NCBI GenBank assembly: GCA_022578605.1
Contig: MU394154.1
Span: forward strand, 26,651 to 90,650
Reading direction: 5' to 3'
Origin: Camillea tinctor
Lineage: Eukaryota; Ascomycota; Sordariomycetes; Xylariales; Xylariaceae
Length of the DNA: 64,000 nucleotides
Shown: piece after piece, positions 25,702 through 37,132 of the stretch
How positions within the stretch are numbered: position 1 is the stretch's first letter
Layout: each line of letters starts with the position of its first letter
Made by a program: the position numbers and the translations under genes
The notes under the pieces: generated by a model
What the model saw: the letters and a program-made list of their open reading frames with translations, nothing else
What the model was told of the DNA's origin: nothing
Database searches by the model: none

Positions 25702-25825
25702 TGTTACGCCACAGGATTGGTGGGTAACTATATAATACGGAATTAGGATCTAATGACCACTCGGTCATTGGGAGAATCTTTTGATCTTATGGTATGATGG
25801 TGTTGCCCAATACACTGTCGTAACA
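25702..25825 (+). mobile_element. 124-bp solo-LTR-like element, copy 1 (TSD AAGAG)
   Basis: The ends are perfect inverted repeats, TGTTACG ... CGTAACA. Identical 5-bp duplications AAGAG lie at 25697-25701 and 25826-25830. It holds a TATATAA box and an AATGACC-ACTC-GGTCATT hairpin. A related copy is at 57954-58092. This looks like a minimal solo LTR, inserted just upstream of the P450 remnant. Confidence 0.85.
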
Positions 25826-25925
25826 AAGAGCAAGGTTTATCTCTGGTTTCTCTTGAGCACAAACCGGCTAAGCATATTTGATGTTTTCAATAGGACGCAG
25901 AATAGCCATAAACGCAAAGTCGTAG

Positions 25926-26590
25926 ATGCTGAGAAAGATGATCGACATCCGCATGAATATGCGTAAAGACGCGGTGCACGATCTCTACGCGGTCGCAACC
26001 AGGGATGTCACGCCCAGCGGTGAGAAGGACCTAGAAGGCCCCGATTTGTGGTCTGAAGCCTCCTTCTTCGTTATGGTAGGAGGGACAACAGTGTCCACGC
26101 TGATGAGTCCCGTCTTCTTCTACCTCTCTTGCCACCGTCACGTTACGCATACCTAGCTTCCAAGATCCGCACAACCTTCTCCTCTAGCAGCGAGATCTCC
26201 AGTGGTCCTCAGATTAACTGGTGTAATTACCTCCGCGCCGTCATCGACGAGACACGGCGTGTTGCGCTTCCTACCACGGCTACACTCTGGCGTGAGGAGG
26301 ACGTATATTACGCCTCGCTACCGCCGTCGAATGAGCCTTTCGTGGTCGGCGGTTACGTTATTCTACGCGAAACTGCCGTTGGTGTAAGTCTGTATAGCAT
26401 GCTACACAACCCCACGTACTCCCTAAAGCTGTTTATCTTCCGTCCTGAGCTGTGGCTAGCGCCTGAGGAAAGTAAGGATAGTTGCTATGATATTATGGCA
26501 GTGGAGAAAATGAAGGAGGCGGAGGAATGCCAGGTAGGACGGATGAACGACACCGGTCGAATAGGTATCAGCTGTATAATATATTTATGA
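25926..26590 (+). pseudogene. Cytochrome P450 remnant (I-helix to PERW region)
   Basis: Two overlapping frames, 25926-26156 and 26129-26590, together read as the middle of a fungal P450 and are out of register with each other, so a frameshift lies near 26130-26155. Recognisable pieces are the I-helix region FFVMVGGTTVSTLMSPVFFY, the K-helix ExxR as DETRR, and PELWLAP in place of the usual PERWLAP. The sequence turns into unrelated residues after that, and the heme-binding Cys segment (FxxGxRxCxG) is missing. Nothing convincing of the N-terminal membrane anchor is seen upstream. It cannot encode an active enzyme. A solo-LTR-like element lies 100 bp upstream. Confidence 0.75.
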
Positions 26591-27747
26591 CCAATCATGA
26601 TGGACCCAACTTTAATATTCAGGTCGCGTGGTGAATTCTGGAAAAAGACGTAGATGTAGTTCGACGGCCGAATTCGTAAAGAATTTCCATGGTAATCAGC
26701 CTTATGCTATTAAATTTGATACTACCTCATATTGTCTTACTTAAGATCTGATGAATCATTCACCACGTTAACCACAATCTATCTGTGGCACGTGTTCGGA
26801 GAAGAAACTGGTTGGGTAAAATTGGGAATGCTCAAAAGTTTATAGATGAGTTGCCCAACCTAATATTCAGATTTGGTAGTCAGCATCGTATATAATCTAC
26901 CTAACCTAGATAAGCTATCAAATCAGAAGACCAGCTGCCCTCCTTATATTTCCGTGTCAGTAACGCGGCCCGAGTACCTACATTCGCTATACATACAACT
27001 CGAGGTCTTTGTAAAGCAGGAAGCCGACAGCAAAATCGCCTCCTCTGTTACGTCAGTAGATGACTCAGCAGGACCTAGTATTTAGTCTCTTTTTGGGTTT
27101 CTCTCCCTCTATCTCTCTCTCTCTCTCTCACACACACACGCAGATAGCACAATAAAGACCATTGTGCCCAGTGTCCCGTGTGTGGAGGGGGTTATCCCCC
27201 ACATCCACCGTGCTCCGTGGTCTCACCGCCACCGAATGAGACAGGTCCTTGTTAGGTGTTGGCAGTAGGTAAGCTGCCAAGTCCAAAAGGTATGCTGAGC
27301 TCGAATCCTAAATCTTGGTCGTACGTTATACCCCGCTGTCGGCCATTTATCTTGTTCCGAAATAAGCACATGTTGTAGGTATACTGTAAGCTTCGGGGGA
27401 GCTTGGACAGGATGTTGGGAAGGCACGGTAAAGAGTATAGGGCAAAGTATACCTCCGTGGGTAGTTCGATGCGTTCCCCTACGCAATTTACCAAGAAATA
27501 ACGTTGACGCCAAGGTCGCCAAGGATACCGCCGAGCCATCAGACGTTGGGAATGAAACCAACCCCACGACATGCAAATGTAGCACCGTTGTTTCCCCAGA
27601 CCCGCGACCCCGGACCCCAGGTTTTCCCTAGGCTTATACTCCGCACATGGCGTTATATAAATTATATAAGGAGGAGCCATGTCTCATCTAACTGCAACTT
27701 TGGTCGCACCGTTGCACCGCTGTATGGTACGGTAGCATAATTCTGGA
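26591..27747. other. Intergenic DNA upstream of the MFS permease
   Basis: No supported gene. A (CT)n-(CA)n microsatellite is at about 27108-27140. Minus-strand open frames at 27223-27680 overlap each other in different registers and show no family motif. Confidence 0.45.
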
Positions 27748-29623
27748 ATGGAGACCAAAGAACGTCCTGCGTCGCCTGTCGGTGATGAGAAGCTAAGGGT
27801 CACAGAGGAGGAGGAAGGTGGGCATCGAAGATTCAACAGTAGCAGGACAGACACCGCTGAGACGGCATTGGTTCGGAAACTTGACTGGAGGATTATGGTG
27901 AGTGAGAGACATCCACCGTGGAGCATTGCTTTAGAAGAAAGAAATGTCACTAATATTTCGCTCAGCCAACCCTCTGTGTGATGTACTTCCTGAATTACGT
28001 GGATCGAAATGCCATCGCGCAGGCTCGCCTTAATAATCTTGAGGATGACCTCAATATGTCCGGCTACGAGTTCAACACGACAGTTAGCATGTAACTTATC
28101 CACTTTTCATTTCTAGTTTTGGCTTTACAAAAACACCTACTGACAACGATGCTATAGCCTCTTCGTTGGCTATGTCCTCATGCAAATTCCAAGCAATATG
28201 CTGATCACGCGGATTCGTCCCGGCATTTATATGAGCGGTTGGATGTTTGTTTGGGCATGTGTCTCTGCCTGCACAGCGTTAGTAAACAACTATGAAGGGC
28301 TTGTGGCCTGTCGCTTCCTTCTGGGAATTACGGAAGCGCCGGTACGAATATTTCAAGCTATCTATCACTAAAAATCACTTTACTTACACAAACCAAGTTC
28401 TACCCGGGAGCCACTTATATGCTGTCCATTTTCTACACGCGTACAGGTAAGTAATAGCATCCATCTATCGATCACGTTATCAGCTACCAGGAAAAATGCC
28501 GTTCTCATATATTTGAATTCGTAGAGGTTGCCGCACGCATTGCTATGCTATACTGTGCTCAAATTCTTGCAACCGGCTTTTCGGGTTTGATTGCAGCGGG
28601 AATCTTTGCCGGAATGGATGGCCTCCGTGGCCTCTCAGGCTGGCGCTGGCTGTTTATTGTGGAAGGTAGCATAACGGCTCTCGTAGCTCTCCTTGGGTTG
28701 TGGCTTCTACCTGACACACCTACGACAACTAAGTGGCTCACGCCAGAGGAAAGCGAGCTTGCGAATGCCCGCATGGAAAGGGACAAGATTGGTGATGCTA
28801 TAGGCAAAGCAAGTGCCTGGGAAGGCCTTAAGCAGGCCTGCAAGGACAAGCGAACGTGGCTTTTCTGCTTAATGCAGAACTTCCACTTGAGTGCTTGCAG
28901 TTTTAACTCGTTCTTCCCAACGTATGTTTTCCAATTCTTCATCTTTCGTAGCCTTCGTCCTACTATATACCCCCATACCCCTTACCTTAGTATACCTCAT
29001 GACAGTTTATATGGTTGTAGGGTCGTGAGAACACTTGGATTCAATACCACCATCACCCTGGTTATGACCTGCCCCCCTTTCATATTTGCCGGAGCAGCCG
29101 GCATATTCTGTGGCTGGAGCTCAGGGCGTTTGCACGAGCGGACATTGCACATAACTGCAGGGTTGGTCGTTGCAATTATCGGGTTTGTCCTGGCTGCCAG
29201 CACGATGAACACAGCAGCTCGATACATCGCCTGCTTTATTTTCCCCGTGGGCGCATATTCTGTCAATTCCGTTATCATTGGCTGGGCGGCAACTACCTTG
29301 AGCCAGACAGTAGAGAAGAAAGCTGTAGGTACTTTAGCAATACCCAAGCGTCTCTAATTCCTAAATGTCTACATGATATTGACCAAATTGTTATTTAGGT
29401 GGTCCTTGCGATGACGAATGTTGCTGGTCAGATTGGCTACATTTACGGTGCGTACTTATGGCCGGATTACGACGAACCAAGATATAGGATTGGGTTTGGC
29501 GCTTCTGCAGGCTTTGCCCTTCTTTCAATTTGCTGTGCGTGGGTGATTCGTATGTGGCTCATTCAGGAGAACAGGAAGATCCGAGCCTCAACTTCAGAAC
29601 ATGTAAACTTATATGAGTATTAA
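27748..29623 (+). CDS. MFS permease, anion:cation symporter (Dal5/allantoate-like) family
   Basis: Seven exons join in phase to 477 residues: 27748-27897, 27966-28090, 28158-28341, 28398-28446, 28525-28921, 29021-29324 and 29399-29623. All introns are 55-100 bp with GT-AG ends. Family marks are DWRIM followed by PTLCVMYFLNYVDRNAIAQA at the first membrane span, the loop QIPSNMLITRIRP, GITEAPFYPGATYM, and GWRWLFIVEGSITALVALLG. These belong to the ACS family, which moves organic anions such as allantoate, nicotinate, pantothenate or biotin precursors across the plasma membrane. The substrate cannot be told. This is the only intact coding gene in the gene-poor 18-33 kb stretch, and it shows no lesion in any exon. 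Confidence 0.9.
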
Positions 29624-30505
29624 TGTTGTTGAATTTATTGCTTAGATTCTTTCGGAATCCTCAAGTCGCCATGCATATTCCAGAGGCCACGGCAGTGGTT
29701 TGTTGTATATACCTGTTATAGGTTCTAAATACACAGATTTCTGTAGCGTTTCCTTATGTTTAGTATTGGGGTGTTGTTGAATAGAAGTTGAATAATATTC
29801 GTGCCTGTGAATTAAGAAACAGAAGAGACCCAGTGGTCTTGCTCCCTGTCGCCAATATCGTTGTCACTTTCCTCCTCATTCTCGGTCTACTCGTATGAAC
29901 CGATCTCTACTACGCAAGGGCCATCGCTGGTGCCCATAACTGAGAACCATCTTGGGTCTTCGGGTCGTATATCAAGCACCATACCAGGCCTAGCTACTAC
30001 TCTAATCAACGACAATAGATCACCAGGTAGTGGTCAGTTTACCAACCGCGCTTCTCGGTAAGACCGATACGTATGCGAAGTCACACCAAACCGGCCATCT
30101 TTTCCATCTGAGGCCATGTATTTTATATCACTCGAAGTAAAAACCTAAAGGATGTATGCTTTCACGCGATAGGAATAGTCGGAAAACGCTGTGAGCATAG
30201 TGTCAGCCATTTCGGAAACCTCCTTTAACCGGTCCTTGCTGGAATCGGAAAATCTAGAAGTTTTCTCGAGTTGACCTGACGAGCGCGCCTACATAGCTTA
30301 CTGTAGTGTGAATTCTTGGCCCCTAAAGATCGGGGCCTTCTCTTGAAGCCCTGTCTGGTCGGGCCTTCTCTTGAAGCCCTGTCTGGTCGGGCCCCAAAAA
30401 GGCCAGCCGTATCTATTACCAGGCTGTGCCGATTACGCCATGTATCAAATTTTTCAAGAAGGCGTGTACGCATAGGGCCAGCACTTCCTGCTGGCCGTGG
30501 GAAAG
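29624..30505. other. Intergenic DNA with a 28-bp tandem duplication
   Basis: No supported gene. A 28-bp unit starting GGGCCTTCTCTTGAAG occurs twice in tandem at 30333-30360 and 30361-30388. Short open frames across it are not convincing. Confidence 0.5.
30333..30388. repeat. 28-bp tandem duplication, two copies
   Basis: Two identical 28-base units directly adjacent, more GC-rich than their surroundings. Confidence 0.85.
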
Positions 30506-30567
30506 TGTCACGGCTATATAAGAGCTAATTGTCAAAAGACAATTGGCATATGTCTTTTGTCTCCACA
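30506..30567 (+). mobile_element. Mini-element copy 2 (62 bp, TSD GAAAG)
   Basis: Starts TGTCACGGCTATATAAGAGC and ends TCTCCACA. Exact 5-bp duplications GAAAG lie at 30501-30505 and 30568-30572. The TATATAA box precedes the hairpin GCTAATTGTC / GACAATTGGC. It is the closest relative of copy 1, and most differences between them fall in paired stem positions. Confidence 0.88.
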
Positions 30568-30852
30568 GAAAGGCCTCAACTTCAATTTCTCTCAGAGCGG
30601 TAATCCTCTGGGTAAATCTTCAAGCGATTTCGCCTCTTGAAGTTAAAGTTAACGGGAAAGTGATGAAGAAAAAGAGGCAGAATACTATATAGAAAAGGGA
30701 AAAAAGGGAAAGAAAAAAAGAAGAGAAGAATTGTAATAATTATGTATTGAGTACTTAGGTACCTATGTTGATATTCTTTCTGGCAGGGGCGCATTGGCCT
30801 AACCCCTATTCCAATACCCGTCATATTTGTAACGCTGAATCGAGCGCCCGCG

Positions 30853-30944
<92 letters not shown>

Positions 30945-33217
30945 ANNNNNNNNNNACTTTTTTTTATTTTTTTTTGGCATGGGCGCATTTGCCAAAACCC
31001 CATTCAAATAACCGTCATATTTTTTACCGTGTAACGAAACCCCTAAAAATCCCCCCCCCCCCCCCCCCCTCCCCCCCGCGCGCGCCTCGGGAACCTAAAG
31101 CAAAATAAACAAAAATAAAAATGATACGAGGATAAAGAGAACCGAATTACCTCCAATGTTATGAGGCCAAGAGGGACTAAGCACTATAATATTATGAGTC
31201 GACAGCAACCGACCATCATAACCTATATGTCAGCGAGACTTGATGGAAGGAACTACATATAAAAAGTAAGGGAATCTTCAGATTAGGGCTAGCAACAAAG
31301 ATGGTTTAAGTAACATTACAACTAGGTAGGTACATATCGAAAAATACAAACTTTATTAACATGTAATACTCTTTTGAAAAGGTATCAAGGAGGTAATAAG
31401 TTATTTTAATACATGAGCGCGGCAGTGGACCTCTTGCTAATAGGAACGGACTCGGTGTCGACACCTTTGTCAGTAACTACATGTCTACTGCCAACAATTC
31501 TACCATTACTAGCAATGCACTCCATAGCCATGCTGATAATCATTTATATATACAAGATATTGGTATAATGTATTGGGGAATGTGAAACCCGAAAGTGTAT
31601 TGAAAATTTGGTATATGTAATTTGAGGAGGATATAGGAGGACAGATTTTTTTGATAAGGATTTTTATTCGAACCGCAGTATGCGGTAGAGTGAGGATCGT
31701 ATAGCAGAATGAAAAAGATGGTTGTTCAGCTGGTGATGAGGTGCGGGGCAAGCATAGGAGCTAACGCGCTTTAACTACAGCCGACTGACATTATACCCAC
31801 TTTCAAAAAAATGACGATGCTGTCATCGTTTCCCTCCATTTGCTGTCGTGTAAATATTTTCGCAGAATTTATATGTTCTTGTTATATATATTATTCTACT
31901 ATCAAATATGTATCCCTCTTTGATAATGGTTCCTTTGCCCTCCAATTTTCTGAAAGTTGCGCTGACCTAGAAGGCTATAAAGCTTCTTGATTAAGAGAAC
32001 ATTTATCAATCATTAGATGGTAAGAGTATCTGTCTTGTGTGTTTGTAGCTGCGGCAGGCTTTCGTATTGGTACATGTCACATATGACGTATCATCTAGTT
32101 CTGCACTTTGAGATTATTTCTCTGTCTCAAATCTCAGCGAATGTAAGCAGCTGATCTCTTCCAAGAAAATTCTTCTGTGGTGCTTCATGCTCCTACCAAA
32201 AGCTTTAGAAGTATATGGGTTGGTACCTATGTATGTTTCTTAGCGGGTGATACTAGGTTAGGATATTGAACATGCCGATTCCCTTGGTGAGCGAAAAGTA
32301 TTTAAGACTAGAATGGGGTATCCACTAAAGTGTCCTTTTTCAATGCTTTTTCATTTCATTTTTTGTTCCTGACCAACCCCAGCGATTTACCCTTGCAATT
32401 TTTCTACAAGTTACTTTACTAACTAATCCCATATTGAAGTGGTGGATTTGACATGGTCTTCTCGTAGAGATTAAATCCAGACTTCGAAGTCTCTTGTCTC
32501 TAAATGGATACCCGTATCTTTCTGGTCATACTACAAAGATAAAGTCTGATAGTACATAGAGCCCTATGACGCAAAATAGTCTAGATATAATTTATGACAA
32601 CCAGATTAAGTAGCTTTTTCGAAGCATGAGAAACTATCTATGATAAGCTGACTGCTTGTTAGAAGAAGGCTGAAACCGTGAGCCCAATATACGAGTTAGT
32701 TACCGCTTAGGCATACGCACATAAGCCCACTATAGAACAGAGTATTAACCTAACTAGTACATTTTGTTTTGAAGATGCAATAGATCTTCTAGGTAGCCTC
32801 CTAGTGATTGTATTGAAATTTTGGGTTACCACTTTCGTACCTAATTTCATATACCAATTCTTTTTATATATTTTCGGACTCGGGTTCTGCCTCTAAACTT
32901 CACACCATTCCCTTACACAGGTCTTGTCTCAATAGACTAATTTTGTATCCACATGGCTTGTGCCTAAATACTAGGGCATATCTTAGAAAAACATAAAAAT
33001 CTGGAGAATTACTTTGCTCTGTGATGTTACAATCTGCTGTCAGATGATTTAAGTTGGGATTCTCGTCAATACAAGGTAGGGGTTCTCTTTAATTTTTGGC
33101 ATAACTCTACGATACTACAAAAGTTACTTGGACAGGACTATTCTAGGAGCTAGTCAATAGCTAACAACATATAAAAAGAAATAAATTACCTCTTCAACCG
33201 CCAATAACTCCTTGAAT
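30568..33217. other. Intergenic DNA containing an assembly gap
   Basis: No supported gene. A run of 88 G (30854-30941), 10 N (30946-30955) and C runs (31051-31077) mark an assembly gap; proline or glycine frames across it are artefacts. From 31.1 to 33.2 kb the DNA is AT-rich with no recognised feature, and its last few hundred bases are presumably the HET gene promoter. Confidence 0.5.
30781..31077. other. Assembly gap 1 with homopolymers and degraded duplicate flanks
   Basis: The sequence left of the G run (from GGCAGGGGCGCATTGGCC) reappears right of the gap in an error-rich form (GGCATGGGCGCATTTGCC), with the same order of words (ACCCC, ATTCAA/ATTCCAA, CCGTCATATTT, GTAACG). This pattern fits two low-quality contig ends covering the same locus, rather than a biological repeat. 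Confidence 0.75.
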
Positions 33218-35143
33218 ATGGCTTCCCTAGAAGCCCAGACCATGAACAATATGAAGCCTGGATATCCCTATTCCGCGCTCGACCGAGAACATCCACATAT
33301 TCGCTTGATCACATTGCAGCCCGGCATTTGGTCAGACAAAATTAGCTGTATAGTTCACGTTGTGCCATTTGATGGAGAGCAGGTGTATGAGACACTCTCC
33401 TATGTATGGGGTAGCCCGAATAATCGGAAGACCATTTCCCTCAACAACCACGATTTTGAAGTCACAGATAATTTGTGGCTGGCGATGCGACGTCTCCGAA
33501 GCCCTTCGTCGGCCCGTGTGTTATGGATTGATGCTATATGCATCAACCAGAAAGACAATGACGAGAAGTCCCAGCAAGTAACAATGATGGGAGACATCTA
33601 CAAAGGTTGTATAAATTGCGTCATATGGTTAGGAGAGAGCAATGATGTAGCAGAGCCGGGAGTGCAATCCACGACGGCTCTCCAAGCCTTCGAACTATTG
33701 GACATACTGTCCGCTGATCGTCACTTGCGGGAACTTCCATGTTTCGCAGAGGTTGAAGGACAGCGAACTGCGATTTCTGAGAAGTATGAAAACCATTTCA
33801 TTGCTTTGAAGCATCTTTTGGATCTTCCTTGGTGGAGGCGTATATGGGTTATCCAGGAACTAGCCCTGTCTAGGAGCGTTAAGTTTTTATACGCCTCTGA
33901 GGAATTACCTTATCAGACCATCAGGGGAGTGGTAGAAGCTCTTAAGACTCACGCTGCAACTTGTTGCAAGTTACACAGGATGTCACTGAGAGCATTGGCG
34001 TTCGATCGTCTCTTGGTGATTCAAGAACAGATCGATCCAATTGTTTCCACGCGGGAAAGGTGGGCCAATCAAGAGCCAACATCTCTCTTTCAGCTGCGAC
34101 GACAGTTTTACGCGTTCCAAGCTACAGAGAAGAGAGATCTATTCTACGGGCTTCTTGGTCTTGTTACAGATTGGGGATCAACCAAGCCTCTCCGACCCAA
34201 CTACGGTAGCCCTCTGCGGATAGCCATTACCGAAGCCGTCTTCAAATGTATATCAGAACAAGGGGGTATGGGGTTTCTTCTAGGAGAGAGGCTATTTCGC
34301 ACGCAAAATAATTCAGATACTTCTGATCTACCCTCGTGGGTTCCCGATGCCTATTTTTGTTCCGTACCGTCGCAGTGGGTGATGGTCGAACAGCGCAGAC
34401 TCGTACTATCGTCCTCCTTTTCTGCATCCGGTTCGCGCGATCAATCTGCCTCGAAGCTTGCGCTAGGGAAGGGAGAGGTCCTTTTTGCGCAGACTCTGAT
34501 GGTTGACAAGATTGCTAAAGTTGGACCTGTGTGTGATGCACTGGAGAACTGGGATAAGGCCCCGGATGTTTTCCGGCAGTGGATGGAGATGTTCGACCTT
34601 GGCCTCACGGACTGGCCAAACCAGCCTCCCAAAGAGGGATCGCTCATGGATATATTTTGGAGAACAATTCTGAATAATTCTATTGAAGCTGATACGCCGA
34701 CGCTATCCTATCGAAAACCCGGTGCGGAAGACTACTCTGAGTTGAGATCACTGTGGTACTTCCTTTTGAGCGAATCGCCGATGCTCCAGATGATTGGACT
34801 CTACTTTACTCTCGAATCTCATGATTCGCTATTATCTAAAGCTCCTAAAACAGTATATCACATTCTTGTCTGTATATGGCAGCGTCGGCTCTTTGTAACA
34901 GAGCGGGGTTTGATTGGCTTGGCCCCTCGAGATACAAATGTTGGCGACGAAGTACATATCATATTGGGTTCTCCATCACCGTTTATCCTCAAAGATTTGG
35001 AGGAAGCAACTAACAACAACGACACGGGAGATTCTCTTTCCTCCTATATTATTGTTGGTAATTGCTACGTCCATGGAAATATGTCCGGAGAAGCGCTGGA
35101 GGGGAAGTCCCAGGAAAACATTCAGACCGTTGCAATTTATTAG
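33218..35143 (+). CDS. HET-domain (heterokaryon incompatibility) protein
   Basis: An intronless protein of about 641 residues starting at the ATG at 33218; the open frame reaches 33212 only through a TTG. The N-terminal HET domain shows its three usual blocks: YETLSYVWGSPNNRKTISL, then LWLAMRRLR...VLWIDAICINQKD (about residues 95-120), then QVTMMGDIYKGCINCVIWLG. The rest is the variable C-terminal part, without ankyrin, WD or NACHT motifs that I can see. HET proteins trigger cell death or growth arrest when unlike strains fuse, and some work with NLR-type partners; a decayed NACHT-ankyrin gene lies about 11 kb away. There are no frameshifts or internal stops, so it looks functional. Confidence 0.92.
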   Translation: MASLEAQTMNNMKPGYPYSALDREHPHIRLITLQPGIWSDKISCIVHVVPFDGEQVYETLSYVWGSPNNRKTISLNNHDFEVTDNLWLAMRRLRSPSSARVLWIDAICINQKDNDEKSQQVTMMGDIYKGCINCVIWLGESNDVAEPGVQSTTALQAFELLDILSADRHLRELPCFAEVEGQRTAISEKYENHFIALKHLLDLPWWRRIWVIQELALSRSVKFLYASEELPYQTIRGVVEALKTHAATCCKLHRMSLRALAFDRLLVIQEQIDPIVSTRERWANQEPTSLFQLRRQFYAFQATEKRDLFYGLLGLVTDWGSTKPLRPNYGSPLRIAITEAVFKCISEQGGMGFLLGERLFRTQNNSDTSDLPSWVPDAYFCSVPSQWVMVEQRRLVLSSSFSASGSRDQSASKLALGKGEVLFAQTLMVDKIAKVGPVCDALENWDKAPDVFRQWMEMFDLGLTDWPNQPPKEGSLMDIFWRTILNNSIEADTPTLSYRKPGAEDYSELRSLWYFLLSESPMLQMIGLYFTLESHDSLLSKAPKTVYHILVCIWQRRLFVTERGLIGLAPRDTNVGDEVHIILGSPSPFILKDLEEATNNNDTGDSLSSYIIVGNCYVHGNMSGEALEGKSQENIQTVAIY

Positions 35144-35412
35144 AAATTACTGTCATTCTATTGAACCCGGAACTTTCAGATATAACAAGTGCTTTATAGC
35201 TTATACGAGGAATTCCTACCACACTCATTAAATTAACTAGATACCTTCCAACTAATACAATGGACTGCCCATAACGTAATCTTGTTATACCCGATGTACT
35301 CGGGCAGATCCAACATGGAATTGTATACGAAACGACATCATGAAAAAGATATGTTGATATTAGCTAATATGATGGCGAAACTATTCCGGTCATATACATC
35401 CACTACAATTAC

Positions 35413-37132
35413 CTATGGTCTTATCGAATTTACTTGATCTACGCTTACCCGGTCATTGTAGTGACCTGCATTTGCGTTTCTTACTTCCCATTCCAGCTCC
35501 CTCAACGCCGCTGCCTCAGAAAATTCGAAAAGCAGGTTCCTACATACATCGGAAACAGCAAAGCTTGCTGCTAAGGCTCCAGCGATGGCGAGAAGAAAAC
35601 GGGTCCCGCCAAATTTACCAATTACCCAAACACCTGCTAACGATCCCATGAGCACGATTCCCGCAACCCCTAGTCTGGCTTTTCGCCACCAAGCTCGTTT
35701 CTGTCGCATCAATTTGTAGTCCCTTAGAATATGGAGTATCTCCTCTAGGAGTCCATCTGGATCGACCACACCGTTCGACTCCTCTAGTTTCGACGTAACA
35801 TCTACTGAAGCTCTTAATGTCTTGTAGAGACCGGAAGCTCCATGGAATGTACTTTTATCCCCGGTAGAGATGCTGGAACCAGAGCAGCTGGGATCAGATA
35901 ATTCCAATGGCAGGGTCTGCAAGTTTCTCTGCTGCCTTTGCTCGAAGACAAGAGTAACCTCGACGCTTAGATGATCGCTCAACGAGTAGCCCAGGACTGG
36001 GTGTCGGTCAATCATACCCACTTTGGCTGCTTTTACTGTCCATAAACCATCATCTTGAGTGAAACCGACTGTATTCTCTATCTTGTTCCAGCTTCTAAGC
36101 TTGTCCGCAGAAGGGTTTACCGCAGAATCATTATTGTCTTGGGGAGTGTGGTCTCGTGGTACAGCCACATTTGCTAGGACGTAATCGATGCGTATTGACT
36201 GAGAGTGGTCGAAATCTGATGGCGAAATTAATTGATCAGGACGTGTATCTCGCTGTTCCAGGTACCGGGCCCGCTGGCCCCGGGTCCACATCCAGGTGTT
36301 GTATGATGACCCATACGTGGCACCGTCCTGGATACTGGAGTCCGTTTTCTGCGTAGTAATCCTTCTTTCACCACTGCGAGATGACAGTTCGCGCTGGAGG
36401 GAGAACTGGAGCCACGTATCATGCATTTCGGGGACGAGATGCTTCACAATGCGACATGGAAGCGACGTTGGCTCGGAATTCAAATCACCAAGCGCAACAA
36501 CTAGAGCTCTACCGCGACGGCACTGCAACGCAAACCGGAGGAGCTTACCTAGCTCCCAAGCTTGGGCGATGCGGTGACATAGGTATTCATTACTGCCAGG
36601 ATAGGAAGCATGAATCTTTCGGTAACAGAGGACATTAGCGACGTCAGTTCAAAAGGCTACAATAATTGAGATCCAATGATATAGAAACACATAGATGACG
36701 TACATGCGTATTGAAAACATCAATTACATTATCTGACGCTTTGCCATACTGGATTCTGGCATAAGCAACGCCTTTTCCCACATACCAGTCACCATGGGTG
36801 AAAGCTGTCGGGGAACCGTTCAAGGGGTATCGGAAAAAGGAGGTTTCCACGATGGGCCAACGAGATAGAATAGCTAGCCCTGCTCCAAAAGGCGCCGAAT
36901 AGTAAAGTTTGGCATATGGCAAGACGCTACGTGTTTCCTGATGGATACGTTTAAAATCATGCCTCGAGAAACATTCCTGTAGGCCAACTATATGCGGCAT
37001 CGGGTAGGCTTTCGTAATGTGTCGCCCAATTTCCGCTAGACGGTTCGGCCGTTCCGGGCATATATATGGGATGCCCCAGCAATTGAGTGTAAGAATATTG
37101 ACTTGTGATGGAAGGCCATCGATATCTGCCAT
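35413..37132 (-). CDS. ISC1: Inositol phosphosphingolipid phospholipase C (ISC1/neutral sphingomyelinase-like)
   Basis: Two minus-strand exons, 37132-36704 and 36615-35413, join in phase (GTACGT donor, CGAAAG acceptor) to 543 residues. The N-terminus carries ILTLNCWGIPY, the endonuclease/exonuclease/phosphatase start with its metal-site Asn. IVGLQECF holds the catalytic Glu, and VVALGDLNSEPTS holds the GDxN block. SDHLSVEVTL holds the final Asp-His pair. Two hydrophobic spans close to the C-terminus (around LGVAGIVLMGSLAGVWVIG and FLLAIAGALAASFAV) match the double membrane anchor of Isc1. The enzyme cleaves inositol phosphosphingolipids to ceramide at ER and mitochondrial membranes in yeast. 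The reading frame is complete. Confidence 0.92.

Noticed and set aside
30582..31034. Proline-, glycine- and X-rich open frames across the first gap
   Set aside because: They are translations of G/C homopolymers and N bases at an assembly gap.
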